64,000 nt of DNA from Pareuzebyella sediminis (GTDB lineage Bacteria; Bacteroidota; Bacteroidia; Flavobacteriales; Flavobacteriaceae): the NCBI RefSeq assembly GCF_008367235.1, contig NZ_VTZS01000001.1:124001-188000 (forward strand), given 5' to 3'. A program made the translations under genes and the position numbers. Every line of letters starts with the position of its first letter. Within the stretch, counting starts at the first letter, position 1. The notes under the pieces were generated by a model. The model was not told the DNA's origin and made no database searches. It was given only the letters and a program-made list of their open reading frames with translations. Below, piece by piece: positions 1 through 8,606 of this stretch.

Positions 1-1
1 A

Positions 2-949
2 CAAGCTAATATTGGTGTGGGTGTAGTAACCCCGAACAGCAATATTACCATTTCATTTGATTTACGCGGAACAGCTGGGGATGGTGGTGTTTTTATCGCA
101 CAGTTATTTTCTGAATCAATCGCCGATGGGGTTACAAAAACTGATATACTCAATAACTCCATGCCAATTCCCTTAACGGAAAATTGGACAAGATATAGCT
201 TTACTACCACTACCGGGCCCGATGTTTCAAACGGAGTTAGCCTTTTATTGAAATCAGAATGCGGTGCAGTCGAGGGATGTATTGTCGAAGCCAATATTGA
301 CAATGTCTATGTCGCCGTAGGGACCAATGGTGGCCCCGCATGTTATAGCGGTACAGATGGTAGCGACAATGGCGGTGGAGATACTGGTGGCGACAACGGT
401 GGTGGAGATACTGGTGGTGGTACCGGTACCGGAGACGAGTTTACAACAAATGGCGATTTCGAAACGGGAGACCTTTCCGGTTGGACCACATTCGTAGATA
501 ACATAACAGGGGCGTCTTTCGAGGCCACCGATACGCAAGCCAATGGTGGTACCTTCTCCGGCAATCTCGTAGCAGATTTTGAGGCAGGTAGTGGTGGTCC
601 TGTTGACGCGGTAGTTAAACAAGCAAATATTGGGGTCGGCGTGGTGACCCCAAATACCGAATACGTCGTTTCATTCGACATGCGAGGAACACTATCTGGG
701 GATGGCGGTGTGTTTTTTGCAGAATTTTTCTCTGAGCTAGGTACAGAGGGGGTTTCCAAAGCCGAAATCCTTACGGGTGGTCCAATTCCACCGACCGATA
801 CTTGGAGTACCTATTCCTTCAACGTTATGACAGGTAGTGACGTCTCAGGGGGTATAACCTTGCAATTGAAGTCTGCGTGTGGTCCTATTCAAGGGTGTGC
901 CGTAGATGTATATGTTGATAATGTATCCGTTAAGCTTGTTGCCAATTAA
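2..949 (+). CDS. Secreted tandem CBM-like protein, 5' end missing
   Basis: The reading frame is open from the left edge, so the N-terminus lies outside the window; a start at the GTG at 17 would cut into a domain and is not believable. Two similar modules of about 130-165 residues are visible, joined by a Gly/Asp-rich linker. The second opens with NGDFETGDLSGW, a hallmark of CBM4/CBM9-like beta-sandwich domains, and both contain a matching ANIGVG-VVTPN stretch and paired cysteines near their ends. No catalytic domain is visible in this part. Directly upstream of a GH16 lipoprotein, it fits the surface glycan-binding protein slot of a Bacteroidota polysaccharide locus. The ligand is inferred to be beta-1,3-glucan from the neighbours only. 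Confidence 0.75.
   Translation, partial: QANIGVGVVTPNSNITISFDLRGTAGDGGVFIAQLFSESIADGVTKTDILNNSMPIPLTENWTRYSFTTTTGPDVSNGVSLLLKSECGAVEGCIVEANIDNVYVAVGTNGGPACYSGTDGSDNGGGDTGGDNGGGDTGGGTGTGDEFTTNGDFETGDLSGWTTFVDNITGASFEATDTQANGGTFSGNLVADFEAGSGGPVDAVVKQANIGVGVVTPNTEYVVSFDMRGTLSGDGGVFFAEFFSELGTEGVSKAEILTGGPIPPTDTWSTYSFNVMTGSDVSGGITLQLKSACGPIQGCAVDVYVDNVSVKLVAN
364..417 (+). repeat. 27-nt tandem repeat encoding DNGGGDTGG linker
   Basis: Two adjacent 27-nt units (364-390 and 391-417) differ at only two third-codon positions and each encode DNGGGDTGG. They form the flexible Gly/Asp linker between the two CBM-like modules. Such units can expand or contract by slippage without breaking the frame. Confidence 0.85.
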
Positions 950-1063
950 TTTTGTGGTGGTAGAAACCTATTATGTCTACATATATCAACAAAAGATTCG
1001 TAAAGGAACAAGAAAGTATAGTACGATAAGTAGACCATAGATAATTTTGAATTCTTATTTAGA

Positions 1064-1089
1064 GGGGGCGCATATCATGCCCCCTTTTT
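1064..1089 (+). terminator. Rho-independent terminator
   Basis: GGGGGC (1064-1069) pairs with GCCCCC (1079-1084) around a 9-nt loop and is followed directly by five T (1085-1089). It lies about 115 bases after the stop of the CBM-like protein and just before the GH16 gene. It would end or attenuate transcription coming from the upstream part of the locus. Confidence 0.85.
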
Positions 1090-1133
1090 AAACCAGAAAT
1101 GATACCAGAATAGAAATAAATAGTAAAGCCGAG

Positions 1134-2270
1134 ATGCGCAATGGATTTTTTTGGTGTAATAGGATATTGGAATTCATACTCGTCGCAATGTTGAGCTCGT
1201 GTTCAACTACAAATACGACCGATGAGCCCATTGAAGACGATATCGTACCAACAAATATGACCTGGTCTATAAAGCTAATTGGGTCAGACAAAAATACCCC
1301 AAACGGTGATGGATCTGGTATGATCTTGTGCAAAGCATTTGCTGAGAATGCGGTTCGCTATGGATTAAAAATTGATGACCGACCAGAATTGGAAAACACA
1401 ACCGGAGAATATGAATACACTTTTAAGAAAAACGGTATTAATAAATATACGGTAAGGGTTTCGGCGTATTCAAGTACCGGTAATATAATTAGTGTATCAA
1501 ATATCATTGAAATATTGGTTATTGAAGGGGAAGAGCAAGCCCAAGACTCTAATATGGTATGGTCAGATGAGTTTGATTCTGACGGTCCTGTAAGCACTGA
1601 TAATTGGTTTTCAGAAACAGTTCCTCCCAATAATGGGAGTTGGTTTAATGCCGAGCAACAGCATTATACAAATAGAGTTGATAATGCTTATGTGTCTAAC
1701 GGTACATTAAAAATTGTGGCAAAAAAAGAGAAATATACAGCCTTTAATTCGACTAAAAATTACACCTCGGCCCGTTTGAATTCCAAATTTTCATTTACCT
1801 ATGGGCGCATTGAAATACGTGCCAAACTACCAGCAGGAGGAGGTACTTGGCCAGCAATTTGGACTTTGGGATCTAATATAACCAGTGTAGGTTGGCCATC
1901 TTGTGGAGAAATAGACATCATGGAACATGTGGGAAACAATGTGGGAAAGGTCTCAAGTGCTATTCAAACTCCAGCAAGTCATGGGAATACAGTAAACGTA
2001 GAATTTTTAAACATCGAAAATGCCACCATCGATTTTCATGTTTATGTCGTCGATTGGACTTCCGATAAAATGGATTTTTATGTAGACGACAGGCTGTTCT
2101 ACACGTACAACCCAACTGTTAAAAATAGTGCTACCTGGCCTTTTGATGCTAATCAATTTATTCTATTGAATATTGCAATGGGAGGAACACTGGGGGGGAA
2201 TATCGCCAGTGAATTCAACAGTGCTACCATGGAAATTGATTATGTAAGGGTATTTCAGAAAGTCAAATAA
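1134..2270 (+). CDS. GH16 family beta-glucanase lipoprotein (laminarinase type)
   Basis: This 378-residue protein starts with a hydrophobic signal ending in the lipobox LSSC, so it is probably a lipidated, surface-exposed enzyme. Residues about 40-135 form an Ig/PKD-like spacer. The catalytic beta-jelly-roll runs from about 140 to the end. The signature GEIDIMEH gives E259 as nucleophile, D261 as helper and E264 as acid/base, the spacing of the GH16 group that includes beta-1,3-glucanases. It would cut beta-1,3-glucan (laminarin) at the cell surface into oligosaccharides. Its neighbours, a phosphorylase and a sugar importer, support that. Another start two codons downstream (1140) is possible. 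GH16 also contains agarases and carrageenases, so the substrate is an inference. Confidence 0.9.
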   Translation: MRNGFFWCNRILEFILVAMLSSCSTTNTTDEPIEDDIVPTNMTWSIKLIGSDKNTPNGDGSGMILCKAFAENAVRYGLKIDDRPELENTTGEYEYTFKKNGINKYTVRVSAYSSTGNIISVSNIIEILVIEGEEQAQDSNMVWSDEFDSDGPVSTDNWFSETVPPNNGSWFNAEQQHYTNRVDNAYVSNGTLKIVAKKEKYTAFNSTKNYTSARLNSKFSFTYGRIEIRAKLPAGGGTWPAIWTLGSNITSVGWPSCGEIDIMEHVGNNVGKVSSAIQTPASHGNTVNVEFLNIENATIDFHVYVVDWTSDKMDFYVDDRLFYTYNPTVKNSATWPFDANQFILLNIAMGGTLGGNIASEFNSATMEIDYVRVFQKVK

Positions 2271-2517
2271 TCTATTATTGGTCATTGAATACGACTCAAT
2301 TTCATCTATTCCATAAGTTCAATTTGCTTGCGCTTTACGAATATTGGCAACCTATAAAATAATACTCTGCCCAGTTCTTGCCGTGTTGGGTACCAGTACA
2401 AAAGTGAAGGGTATGGGTTCTTATGAGCATCAATATAGCAAAGAAGAAAAGGGCAGGTATTAAGAAATACTTTTATCCCGTTTTCTCAAACATTATAAAT
2501 GGCCGAACAATTAAAGA

Positions 2518-5500
2518 ATGAAGACAAGTGATATTTATTTAGGGAATTCAAAACTAACTTTTGATCAAAAGGAGATTGGTGGTCAATTGGTACGGTTTGA
2601 AAATGAAGACTATTATCGAATTTCGAACTACGATGGCATGCGCCCTTTCTTTATGAGTATCATTAGCCATTCAAATCATTGGATGTTCATTTCTAGTAAC
2701 GGTGGGCTTACTGCCGGGCGTAAAAATTCAGATTTCCCACTGTTTCCCTATTATACCGACGATAAAATTACGGAATCGTCCCATGTTACCGGAAGTAAAA
2801 CTATGATGCAAATCCGTTCTGGAAATCGCACTTTTATTTGGGAGCCTTTTTCTAAAGAATATGCAGGCATATACAATATTCATAGAAACTTATACAAGAA
2901 TCGCTATGGTAACAAAGTCGTTTTTGAAGAAGTAAATGAAGATTTAGGTCTTGTTTATAGATATCATTGGAATTCCAGTGACCAATATGGTTTTGTAAGA
3001 AAGTCAACACTTATTAATACAAGGCAAAAAGAGGTACACATTAAAATCTTGGACGGGATTCAAAATATTATGCCCTATGGTGTCCATTCAGATTTGCAAA
3101 ATGCATATAGCAATCTTGTTGACGCCTATAAAAAAAGCGAATTAGAAGCCGATATTGGACTTGGTATTTATTCGTTGAGCGCAATTATTGTGGATAGGGC
3201 AGAACCAAGCGAGGCGTTAAAAGCGACTACGGTTTGGTCGGTTGGAATTGAAAATGGCAGATATTTAATTTCTTCCCTTCAGTTAGATGCTTTTAGAAAA
3301 GGAAACCCAATTACTCAAGAAGTAGCTGTAAGAGCAGAAAAAGGAGCATATTTTGTAAGCACCGATATACTACTACGGGCCGAAGCTGAAAAAAGTTGGT
3401 TAATAATAGCCGATGTTGATCAATCGATGGTCGACATAAGTAAGATCTCGGAGAAAAAGAAAAACGGGGAAAATCTTATTGAGTCGGTTCTTGCAGACAT
3501 TGAGATGGGCTCAAAACAGTTAATAACGCTTAGCGGGGCTGCCGATTCATTACAGGTAACGACCGATAAATTGAGGGATACCAGACACTTTGCCAATACC
3601 CTGTTCAATATTATGCGAGGTGGCATTTTTGATCATCATTACCAAATAGAAAAAACCGATTTCATAAAATATATTAAAGGGGCGAATATAGAGCTTTATA
3701 CTCAAAAGAAAGAGGTATTGGAACATCTGCCTGAACACTTTGCGCTTCAATATCTACGACGACTCTCCGATCAACAAGAAGATACTGATTTCAAGCGACT
3801 CGCGTTTGAATATATGCCTTTAAAATTTAGCAGAAGACATGGTGATCCAAGTAGACCTTGGAATAAATTCTCAATAAATATAAAAGCCGAGGATGGCACA
3901 AAAGTATTGGACTATCAAGGAAATTGGCGCGATATTTTTCAGAATTGGGAAGCGCTTGCTCATTCTTATCCGGCGTTTATTGAAAGTATGATCTACAAAT
4001 TTCTCAATGCATCAACTTTCGATGGCTATAACCCATACCGCGTTACAAAAGATGGATTTGATTGGGAAACCATAGAACCTGATGATACTTGGTCGTATAT
4101 TGGATACTGGGGGGATCACCAAATCATTTACCTTCTGAAATTCCTGGAATTTATTGAACGTTATTTTCCCCAGAAACTGGGTTCCTATTTCAATCGGAAA
4201 ATCTTTGTATATGCCAATGTTCCCTACAAAATTAAAAGTTACCCGGAGATCCTAAAAAATCCGAAGGACACCCTCATTTTTGACAAGAAATTAGATTCGG
4301 AAATCAATCAAGAGCGCTTAAAAATCGGTGCCGATGGTGCATTGCTTAAACATGGTGCCAAGGCTGTATGTAAAGCTAATTTAATAGAGAAATTATTGGT
4401 GCCCGTGTTGGTGAAGTTATCGAATTTTATTCCCGAAGGCGGTATATGGATGAATACACAAAGGCCGGAATGGAACGATGCCAACAACGCCTTAGTGGGT
4501 AACGGTGTTTCTATGGTTACCCTCTACTACTTAAGACGATTTTTGAATTTTTTGAAAAAAATAGTTCATAATACTCCAGATGAAAATTATGAGGTTTCAG
4601 AAGAACTTCACACCTTTTTCACGAGAGTTACGGCTACTCTCATTAAGAATTTTACCATCCTTTCCGGAAAAATATCAGATACAGATAGAAAATCGGTACT
4701 AGATGGGCTGGGCAATGCAGGCAGTGCTTACAGAAATACCATTTATAAAAACGGATTTAGTAATACAAATAAGCGTATTTCGAAAACGGATTTGTTGCAG
4801 TTTATTGAAATCAGTTCAAAATACCTAGATCACAGTATCGAAGCGAACAAACGGGTGGATAAATTATACCATGCCTATAATTTAATGTCCATTGAGAATG
4901 ATACTGAAATTTCAATCACATATCTGCCGGAAATGCTTGAAGGCCAAGTCGGTGTTTTAAGTTCAGGGTATCTTTCGGGAGAAGCATCCCTAGAACTTTT
5001 GAACGCACTAAAAAATAGCAAACTTTTCAGACCGGATCAGTACAGTTATATACTATATCCAAATAAAGAACTCCCAAGATTTTGTGACAAAAATAATATT
5101 CCTTGTGAATACATAAATAAATCAAAGCTTTTACAAAAACTTTTAGAAGACGGTAACGTTCAAATTGTTGAGAGGGATCTAAAGGGGAACTACCATTTTA
5201 AAGGCACTTTCAACAATGCAGATAGTGTAAAGCGTGCTTTAGATCAATTATCCGAAGAACGGTACGGCGATCTCATAAAAAAGGATAAAGAACATTTGCT
5301 AAATACTTTTGAAGAGGTCTTTGACCACAAATCGTTTACTGGCCGATCAGGAACCTTCTTTGGGTATGAAGGTTTGGGCTCGATTTATTGGCATATGGTT
5401 TCAAAATTGCTATTAAGCGTTCAGGAGACTTGTTTGCTGGCCTTAAAAAAGAACGAAAATGAGATGGTCACGGAAGGATTGGTACACCATTATTACGAAA

Positions 5501-5991
5501 TAAATGCCGGCATCGGTGTTCATAAATCTCCAGAATTATACGGAGCCTTCCCTACGGACCCCTACTCACATACGCCCGCAGGTAAGGGAGCCCAACAACC
5601 CGGTATGACTGGGCAGGTGAAGGAAGATATTCTCAGCAGATTTGGAGAATTAGGTGTCGTCGTAACCGATGGAAAATTAGAATTTAATCCCTGTTTGTTG
5701 CGAAAAGAGGAGTTTTTAAAAACCCCAACAACTTTTGAATATATAGCAATAGATAACAAAACAAAGAATCTTTATTTAAGTAAAGACTCCCTTTGTTTTA
5801 CCTATTGCCAAGTTCCCATTATTTATGAATTAGCGACAAAGGAGGGTATAAAAGTATTCTTCGATAATGCCCCAACGCTCGAATTTGAAGGCCTAACGCT
5901 CGATAATCGAATAAGCGATAAGATTTTTAAAAGATCAGGGGCTATTGATAAAATTTTTGTTTCCCTAAAAATTAGACAAGGGTTGGCCTGA
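2518..5991 (+). CDS. Large cytoplasmic glycoside phosphorylase (GH94/GH149/GH161 type)
   Basis: This is a 1157-residue protein without a signal peptide or membrane segment, so it should act in the cytoplasm. The N-terminal third is a beta-sandwich-like region and the centre looks like an (alpha/alpha)6 barrel. The motif PEWNDANN around W652-N653-D654 resembles the catalytic WND of GH94-type inverting phosphorylases, with D654 the likely general acid. The length is well above GH94 (about 800) and near that of GH149 and GH161 beta-1,3-glucan phosphorylases (about 1,100). Between a GH16 gene and a GPH importer, it probably phosphorolyses imported beta-1,3-gluco-oligosaccharides to glucose 1-phosphate. 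The exact family is not settled by eye. Confidence 0.7.
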   Translation: MKTSDIYLGNSKLTFDQKEIGGQLVRFENEDYYRISNYDGMRPFFMSIISHSNHWMFISSNGGLTAGRKNSDFPLFPYYTDDKITESSHVTGSKTMMQIRSGNRTFIWEPFSKEYAGIYNIHRNLYKNRYGNKVVFEEVNEDLGLVYRYHWNSSDQYGFVRKSTLINTRQKEVHIKILDGIQNIMPYGVHSDLQNAYSNLVDAYKKSELEADIGLGIYSLSAIIVDRAEPSEALKATTVWSVGIENGRYLISSLQLDAFRKGNPITQEVAVRAEKGAYFVSTDILLRAEAEKSWLIIADVDQSMVDISKISEKKKNGENLIESVLADIEMGSKQLITLSGAADSLQVTTDKLRDTRHFANTLFNIMRGGIFDHHYQIEKTDFIKYIKGANIELYTQKKEVLEHLPEHFALQYLRRLSDQQEDTDFKRLAFEYMPLKFSRRHGDPSRPWNKFSINIKAEDGTKVLDYQGNWRDIFQNWEALAHSYPAFIESMIYKFLNASTFDGYNPYRVTKDGFDWETIEPDDTWSYIGYWGDHQIIYLLKFLEFIERYFPQKLGSYFNRKIFVYANVPYKIKSYPEILKNPKDTLIFDKKLDSEINQERLKIGADGALLKHGAKAVCKANLIEKLLVPVLVKLSNFIPEGGIWMNTQRPEWNDANNALVGNGVSMVTLYYLRRFLNFLKKIVHNTPDENYEVSEELHTFFTRVTATLIKNFTILSGKISDTDRKSVLDGLGNAGSAYRNTIYKNGFSNTNKRISKTDLLQFIEISSKYLDHSIEANKRVDKLYHAYNLMSIENDTEISITYLPEMLEGQVGVLSSGYLSGEASLELLNALKNSKLFRPDQYSYILYPNKELPRFCDKNNIPCEYINKSKLLQKLLEDGNVQIVERDLKGNYHFKGTFNNADSVKRALDQLSEERYGDLIKKDKEHLLNTFEEVFDHKSFTGRSGTFFGYEGLGSIYWHMVSKLLLSVQETCLLALKKNENEMVTEGLVHHYYEINAGIGVHKSPELYGAFPTDPYSHTPAGKGAQQPGMTGQVKEDILSRFGELGVVVTDGKLEFNPCLLRKEEFLKTPTTFEYIAIDNKTKNLYLSKDSLCFTYCQVPIIYELATKEGIKVFFDNAPTLEFEGLTLDNRISDKIFKRSGAIDKIFVSLKIRQGLA

Positions 5992-6394
5992 TGCGTTACA
6001 ATTTACGTAAGGGCTCATGTCTCCCTTTATTCATTACTGGCCAAGATTAAAATATTAGGAAGTACATATGGAAATAAAAAACTATTTGCTTTATAGTGAT
6101 TACGTTGGTTGTTCATGTAAAGGAGAACTACAAAAGAGAGCATAGCGCCCATGGCGACAAAAGTATGGGTTTGAGCGCAAAATAAATATTCGACAACCAT
6201 GAATATTCGGCCAAGTCTTATGGAAGATGGAAATGTAGATCAGGATATAAAGTCCACTTTAAAAGAATTAAGAGAAGGTTTGAAAATATTGACTGTCCTA
6301 GGGGAGAACATAGTGCGCACCTATAAGGTGCATCCGAGAGCTTCAAAGGAGGCCTGAAATATATTAACGAGAATACAATCTAAAATTATTAAAA
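5992..6394 (+). other. 403-base gap between phosphorylase and importer genes
   Basis: The gap has no strong promoter box or terminator that I can see. It contains one small open frame (6199-6357, listed separately) and a 25-codon frame from 6068. The sequence just before the importer start is A/T-rich, as usual for Bacteroidota leaders. Confidence 0.5.
6199..6357 (+). CDS. Possible small protein, 52 aa, unknown
   Basis: An ATG-initiated frame of 52 codons ends at a TGA in the gap before the GPH importer. The predicted product is mostly charged and helix-prone (KSTLKELREGLKILTVLGEN) with no signal peptide. I do not recognise a family. It could be a real small protein, a relic of a lost gene or chance; codon use looks reasonable but the length gives little power. 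Confidence 0.25.
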   Translation: MNIRPSLMEDGNVDQDIKSTLKELREGLKILTVLGENIVRTYKVHPRASKEA

Positions 6395-7894
6395 ATGAAA
6401 AATACCGCAACAAGGGCCATAGCTAAAGTGCATTTGAGTCAAAAAATCGCTTTCGGGCTAGGAATGCTTGCAAACCAGATGTTTCCTGCAGCTCTCGGAA
6501 TTTTCATGGTTGTGTTGGTTCAAGATTTAAAATTTCCCGGATGGATGTGGGGCATCCTATTTTTCCTTCCTAGGGTTTTTGACGCAATAACTGACCCTAT
6601 AATGGGGTTTATTTCAGATAACACAAGGTCGGTTTGGGGAAGAAGAAGGCAGTACGTGTTTATTGGTGCCGTCATCATGGGTATCTCTTTCGTTCTAATG
6701 TGGCAATTGTACAGGGAAGACGGAATAGACTTCAATTTCATTTACTTTCTCCTTTGGTCGTTCGTGTTTTATTTAGGGTTGACGGTTTTTAGCGTACCGT
6801 ATGTGGCTATGGGCTATGAGATGAGCGATGATTTTCATGAACGTACCAATATTATGGCCGTGGCTCAGTGGATAGGACAATGGGCATGGGTAATAGCACC
6901 ATGGTTTTGGGTTGTGATGTATGATCCCGAATGGTTTCCCAATGCAGATACGGCAACACGAACATTGGCTATTTGGGTAGGTGTGGCCTGTGCGATTTTG
7001 GCCATGATTCCAGCCCTATTTATAAAAAGCAAGTCGACAAAAGATGATACGAATCTTAGGCCCCTTAATTTGAAGAACATCGGGAGTAGTTTAAAGGAAA
7101 TTGTAAAAGGCTTTCAAGAGGCTTTTAAAATTGGAGCATTCCGGAAACTTTGTGTTTCAACATTCTTGATTTTCAACGCCTTCAATACAATTGCCAGCTT
7201 TTCCTTTTTTATAATCGTTTACTACTTATTTAACGGAGATGCAGGTGCAGCCGGTATTTGGCCCACTCTTTTTGGGTGCATCGGGGCCTTAGGTACGACT
7301 TTTTTAGTAATACCAATTGTAACAGGGATGTCTAAAAAAATAGGTAAAAAAAACGCCTTCTTAGTTTCTCAAGGAATATCCGTCATTGGGTATACCATGC
7401 TTTGGTTTCTTTTTATACCTGGAAAACCATATATGTTCTTATTTGCCCTTCCCTTCTTCTCTTTCGGAATTGGAAGTCTGTTTACACTGATGATGTCAAT
7501 GACTGCCGATGTTTGTGATTTAGATGAATTGAATACAGGTAAAAGAAGAGAAGGTATTTTTGGGGCCATTTACTGGTGGATGGTTAAGTTCGGTTTTGCA
7601 ATTGCCGGCTTGTTGACCGGTGCAATTATGACATTGGTAGGTTTTGCTCCAGATGCTGATAATTCAGGTACCGCGGTAACCGGATTGAGAATTTTCTACT
7701 CTGGTCTTCCAATATTAGGGACTCTTGCAGCTATTTACGTTATGCGCAATTATGATCTCACTGAAGAAAAAGCCCGCGAAATAAGTACCGAACTAGCCAA
7801 TCGAAAAGCAGATATTAATAGTCTGAAATTAGAAAACCCTGCGGGCTCACCGCTTAAAATTTCACTTAACGAAGTTGCCGGTCAAAACATCTAA
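6395..7894 (+). CDS. GPH-family MFS sugar:cation symporter
   Basis: This 499-residue protein has about twelve hydrophobic segments and the early motif DPIMGFISDNTRS, typical of glycoside-pentoside-hexuronide:cation symporters (MelB-like). A hydrophilic middle loop and a polar C-terminal tail are also usual for this group. It sits downstream of the phosphorylase and probably moves the di- or oligosaccharides released by the GH16 enzyme across the inner membrane for phosphorolysis. The carried sugar is inferred from context. The start has an A-rich leader and no strong Shine-Dalgarno. Confidence 0.88.
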   Translation: MKNTATRAIAKVHLSQKIAFGLGMLANQMFPAALGIFMVVLVQDLKFPGWMWGILFFLPRVFDAITDPIMGFISDNTRSVWGRRRQYVFIGAVIMGISFVLMWQLYREDGIDFNFIYFLLWSFVFYLGLTVFSVPYVAMGYEMSDDFHERTNIMAVAQWIGQWAWVIAPWFWVVMYDPEWFPNADTATRTLAIWVGVACAILAMIPALFIKSKSTKDDTNLRPLNLKNIGSSLKEIVKGFQEAFKIGAFRKLCVSTFLIFNAFNTIASFSFFIIVYYLFNGDAGAAGIWPTLFGCIGALGTTFLVIPIVTGMSKKIGKKNAFLVSQGISVIGYTMLWFLFIPGKPYMFLFALPFFSFGIGSLFTLMMSMTADVCDLDELNTGKRREGIFGAIYWWMVKFGFAIAGLLTGAIMTLVGFAPDADNSGTAVTGLRIFYSGLPILGTLAAIYVMRNYDLTEEKAREISTELANRKADINSLKLENPAGSPLKISLNEVAGQNI

Positions 7895-8431
7895 GGTTTT
7901 GGTAGTGTAACAAATTGATCCGGTCAGGTATCACTTTATCCTGTTCGTTCTAGTACAATGTTGGTTTTAATTACCGATGTGCTTCTCATAAAAAATAGTA
8001 TAATAAAGAATGAAGGAAATTAGTACTGGTAGTATGGGCAATGAAAAACTAAATTTAGCGAGCAAAGTAAACGAACTCTAGATTAGAATTGCAGTGTATT
8101 CCGATTTTCCATGATAGGTAAAAAAGTTTTTTTCAAAACATTGTGCCATTTATTTTTCTTTTATAATGGTATTTCCCATTCTTGATATCCCCAACAAATC
8201 AAACACATTAAAAGCACCGCCTCGTGCTATTTGCTAATGTATATGACCGTAATCAAACAAAATAATTGATGGTTTTAGAAATATCCAATCCTTAAAATGA
8301 GAAAAACATAATAAAAGCAACTTCATTTTACGGTTACAATAGTATACAAAGTCTAAAATACCTCAACATTAGCTCTACCAAACCGAATTTTTCATCGAAA
8401 ATAGCACTACACATTCTTTGGTCTTACCACA

Positions 8432-8455
8432 GAAGATGTAAGTATTTACATCTTC
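8432..8455 (+). promoter_or_regulatory. Perfect 10-bp inverted repeat with 4-nt loop
   Basis: GAAGATGTAA (8432-8441) and TTACATCTTC (8446-8455) are exact reverse complements around GTAT. No T-run follows, so it is less likely a terminator than an operator or an RNA structure. It lies about 40 bases upstream of the shared promoter-like element of the glycan locus. Confidence 0.5.
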
Positions 8456-8496
8456 GTTGTTGTTGGGATATATGAAATATCTAAGTAATGGGCATT

Positions 8497-8548
8497 TCAT
8501 CGATTTTTTATAAAACTATATGAAACTAAACCTTGTATGTATAGTTTG
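8497..8548 (+). promoter_or_regulatory. Shared leader/promoter element, copy 1
   Basis: TCATCGA followed by a T-run, then 33 nt after TCATCGA the 12-mer ATGTATAGTTTG. The same two words recur at 24783-24833 with a 32-nt spacing, also about 60-70 bases before a gene of the glycan cluster. The TTTG-containing end resembles the Bacteroidota -7 box but does not match TAnnTTTG exactly. Its position upstream of 8607 supports that start. Confidence 0.45.
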
Positions 8549-8606
8549 TTTATACCATAAGATAATGATAATCAAGTACCCTAGGTCTATATTTATATCA
8601 CACCAT

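Larger units (their letters stand above)
7895..8606 (+). other. Regulatory gap before the surface polysaccharide locus
   Basis: There is no convincing gene in this 0.7-kb stretch, which separates the glucan locus from the glycan cluster. It contains a weak AGCAC/GTGCT inverted repeat (8213-8228), a perfect 10-bp hairpin (8432-8455) and a promoter-like element shared with 24783-24833. A frame in phase with the next gene extends back to 8520, but it covers that element and encodes sequence unlike the protein family, so I treat it as leader. Confidence 0.55.

Noticed and set aside
254-759. Two long minus-strand frames opposite the CBM-like gene
   Set aside because: They are antisense shadows of a Gly/Thr-rich coding sequence; the plus-strand frame has clear domain repeats and the others only low-complexity Pro/Ser/Thr runs.
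8520-8606. Upstream extension of the WecA-like gene to an ATG at 8520
   Set aside because: The 29 added residues are not family-like and the stretch overlaps the leader element that is repeated at 24783-24833; the ATG at 8607 fits the first membrane helix.
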